From positions 37,804,340-37,868,339 of the forward strand of contig OY997642.1 in assembly GCA_963921795.1 (NCBI GenBank): DNA of 64,000 nucleotides, read 5' to 3'. The position numbers were made by a program, and so were the translations under genes. Below, piece after piece: positions 61,744 to 64,000 of the stretch. Each line of letters opens with the position of its first letter. Within the stretch, counting starts at the first letter, position 1. Source of the DNA: Nannobrachium achirus (taxonomy: Eukaryota > Chordata > Actinopteri > Myctophiformes > Myctophidae). Under the pieces are notes generated by a model, which was not told the origin of the DNA, searched no databases, and saw only the letters and a list, made by a program, of their open reading frames with translations.

Positions 61744-63290
61744 CATGCACGCGTACGTGCGTGCGTGCGAGTGACACCCACTTGGTGAGGCTAACCTGTA
61801 CAGAACATTCCCTGGAAACAGCAAAGACTGGATAAACCTGGCCATTAGTCATCTAAGCTCATTGCAGTGTGCGGTCACATATCGCTCTTTTGATGTTTAC
61901 TTACAGACTAGCGTTGGAAGTCCTGGGCGTGTGGGTAAATTTTCATTTCTTGAGGCTATGAGATATGCTGGACTGACAAAGAAAACTACCTAAGCCCTTT
62001 ACGTGAGATAATTAGCTCATTATCCAACTCCAAACATCCTTCACCTAGAATGTACCGTAAGATTATTTATTTCTGGTTAACACGGGGAATTGTATGATTT
62101 TAATCTGATAATTCATACCAGTGCACTGCCCACCCAGGCTCTGCTCCCATTGGATTGTCAGTGAACTGGTGTAAACTTTGCCTGAACTCTTACATCTGAA
62201 TGAGCTTTATATTCTGTTATCAGCTAGCTATAAACCAAACAAAATCCCAAACACGGTGACCATCACTTTATTATTCAGAGAAACTTCATAGGGGAGTTGA
62301 AAAGCTCTTCTGTTTGTTTTGTTCTGTGTTTGCATTCTGTGCCTGACACTATACAGATTGTTCAGTAATACAGAACCTACAATGTTAGGGCTGAGGAATT
62401 GCACTTTATAGCTAAACCCTTGTAATGATTTTCTTTGGGTTGGAAATGGCTCCGCTACATTCTCTTCCAGCCTTTGACTACCAATGAAATTCAATTACTG
62501 TTCCTAAGAGACTGCTAATCACATTATTGGAAACCCTCTGCATAATTAAAGGGACGTAACTATGCTAATTGATACCTTTGTTAATCGCTCTCTTTTTAAG
62601 TCGACAGCAACACAGTGAAACGTCTATTATAACCCGATCTTAAGAGTGTACTTTCAGTAACAATTCGGTAGTACAGCGGGTAAATATGATTTACCATAAA
62701 TGCGTCGTTAGGTCTGCTTGAATAATCACAGTGGCCATTTCAGATCCATTTTCACTGCATGTTTATTGAAACAGAACTTAGATGAGAAGGGGGGGGGGAG
62801 GAATATGTTTGTAGCAGTTGTGCTTTAGTTGGCATCAGCACAACATTTTAGGCTCCTTGGGGGAGCATTTTAAGTTTCCAGAGGCTGAGATTTCAGAGCT
62901 GCATAAATCTCCATAGTCTACTATCAGTGAATAAAAGCACTTCCTGGGTTCTCACTGTGCACCTCCTTCATCCTGCTGCGCTCCCCGATAGCTTGAGGCG
63001 TGGGATCACATCTCCTTAAAGGATCATTTTACAAGGCCAATGCCTTGGTATAATATCGCAGCCAATACGCCGCTGCACGCAAGAAGATGTGTGTTCAGCA
63101 AGCAACGCAACAGAGCATCTTTGTGCAGGAACACATATGCTTTGGAGTTACAAAGAGCTGGTATCCTGCTCTTTTGTACGTTTGGTCCAAAGGAAGAGGC
63201 GATCTTCCTTTGCGTGGGAGATGCATCAATTCCGCAGAGAAAACATCTTGGGGCCTCTAAAAAGGGAAAAAGGGTGAGCAAAGGGTAAAA
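60700..63290. other. Repeat-poor DNA, probably egfr intron 1
   Basis: Apart from a TG microsatellite (61668-61740) this 2.6-kb stretch lacks the MITEs that fill the rest of the window. I found no exon 1: no minus-strand ATG with a signal-peptide core and a phase-1 donor. Low repeat content could reflect regulatory function. Confidence 0.35.
61668..61764. repeat. (TG)n microsatellite
   Basis: About 36 TG units followed by a short GTGC/GCGT tract. Confidence 0.95.
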
Positions 63291-63493
63291 GGATATGCCC
63301 CGCCCCCCCCCCCCCCCCCCCTCCCCTACCCCAGCGAATGTAACAACACGAGCCCCTCTGACATCTCAGGAAGTTATGGTCTTTGCATGGGGTCAGTCAC
63401 AGACGGCTACGCATGCAGCGATGCTAACCCAGATGCTAGCAGTTTGTTGTCTCCAGGGAAAGGAGCCAGGAGAACGCTGTACATCTAACTATA

Positions 63494-63496
<3 letters not shown>

Positions 63497-63577
<81 letters not shown>

Positions 63578-63732
63578 TAACTATCCCAGATGTTGAAGGA
63601 AGCTACTTCTTGCCTCAAGCTGTGGTGTCAGACTGCAGAGACATACCCTCTGGCTTGACCTGCTAAAAGCTTAGGAAAGTGACCAAATAAAGACCAAAAA
63701 GGCCCATGTTTACACTCTCCTCCTGATGAGTG

Positions 63733-63774
<42 letters not shown>
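63497..63774. repeat. (GA)n and (CT)n runs in inverted orientation
   Basis: GA run 63497-63575 with AGA interruptions, and CT run 63738-63774, about 160 bp apart and able to pair. Confidence 0.9.
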
Positions 63775-63776
<2 letters not shown>

Positions 63777-64000
63777 CAGTGAGACACTCCAGATACCTGA
63801 AGCAGGGTCCATCATAATGTTTACCCTCAGCCCAGTGTGGGGAGCGCCGAGCTTGTATGTTCCGTACAAACACACAAGAATGTGTGCCCTCGCTCGCCCA
63901 ATGTTCAACGTTTCTTCCAAGTTGCATTAATAACCGTGACACCCAGGACTATACTGTACATTATTTCCATATAACCTATACAGAGGTCCACTATTTATGA

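Noticed and set aside
62900-63300. egfr exon 1 near the right edge
   Set aside because: The minus-strand frames here contain no signal peptide followed by a phase-1 donor; the open frames do not resemble EGFR.

Overview
This is vertebrate nuclear DNA, almost certainly from a ray-finned (teleost) fish. It holds two multi-exon genes with GT-AG introns, very long CA/TG microsatellites, fish-type MITEs and tRNA-derived SINE heads. I cannot name the species. Both genes lie on the minus strand and were assembled exon by exon from protein similarity, splice consensus and phase.

Layout. At 459-24106 lies npc1 (the lysosomal cholesterol exporter): exons 1-22, 1160 codons, with the last ~119 residues off the left edge. 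At 24.2-29.1 kb is a repeat-dominated intergenic stretch with an unusual inverted array of a 185-bp satellite (four copies each way around a TG microsatellite). At about 29.07-30.92 kb is the likely 3' UTR of the next gene, and at 30925-56351 is egfr (epidermal growth factor receptor), exons 2-28 by the human numbering. Exon 1, with the signal peptide, was not found, so 56.4-64 kb is probably egfr intron 1. Transcription runs egfr then npc1, head to tail.

Function. The two genes are unrelated in pathway: sterol egress from lysosomes versus growth-factor signalling at the plasma membrane. Both look intact. All exon phases join, the NPC1 sterol-sensing domain is continuous, and the EGFR glycine loop, catalytic Lys, HRD, DFG and tail tyrosines are present.

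Non-coding content. The introns are packed with hAT-type non-autonomous DNA transposons, many with clear 8-bp target duplications and several only 5-40 nt from splice sites. The most striking signal is a short palindrome built on AGCAGATCTACAAGCTCAC and its reverse complement. It occurs about 36 times (whole or half) and sits in the middle of at least six MITE families whose terminal repeats are otherwise unrelated. A second shared core, a short (TTAGGG)-like stretch, sits between different inverted arms at three loci and is partial at a fourth. No virus-like element, CRISPR array or functional RNA gene was recognised.
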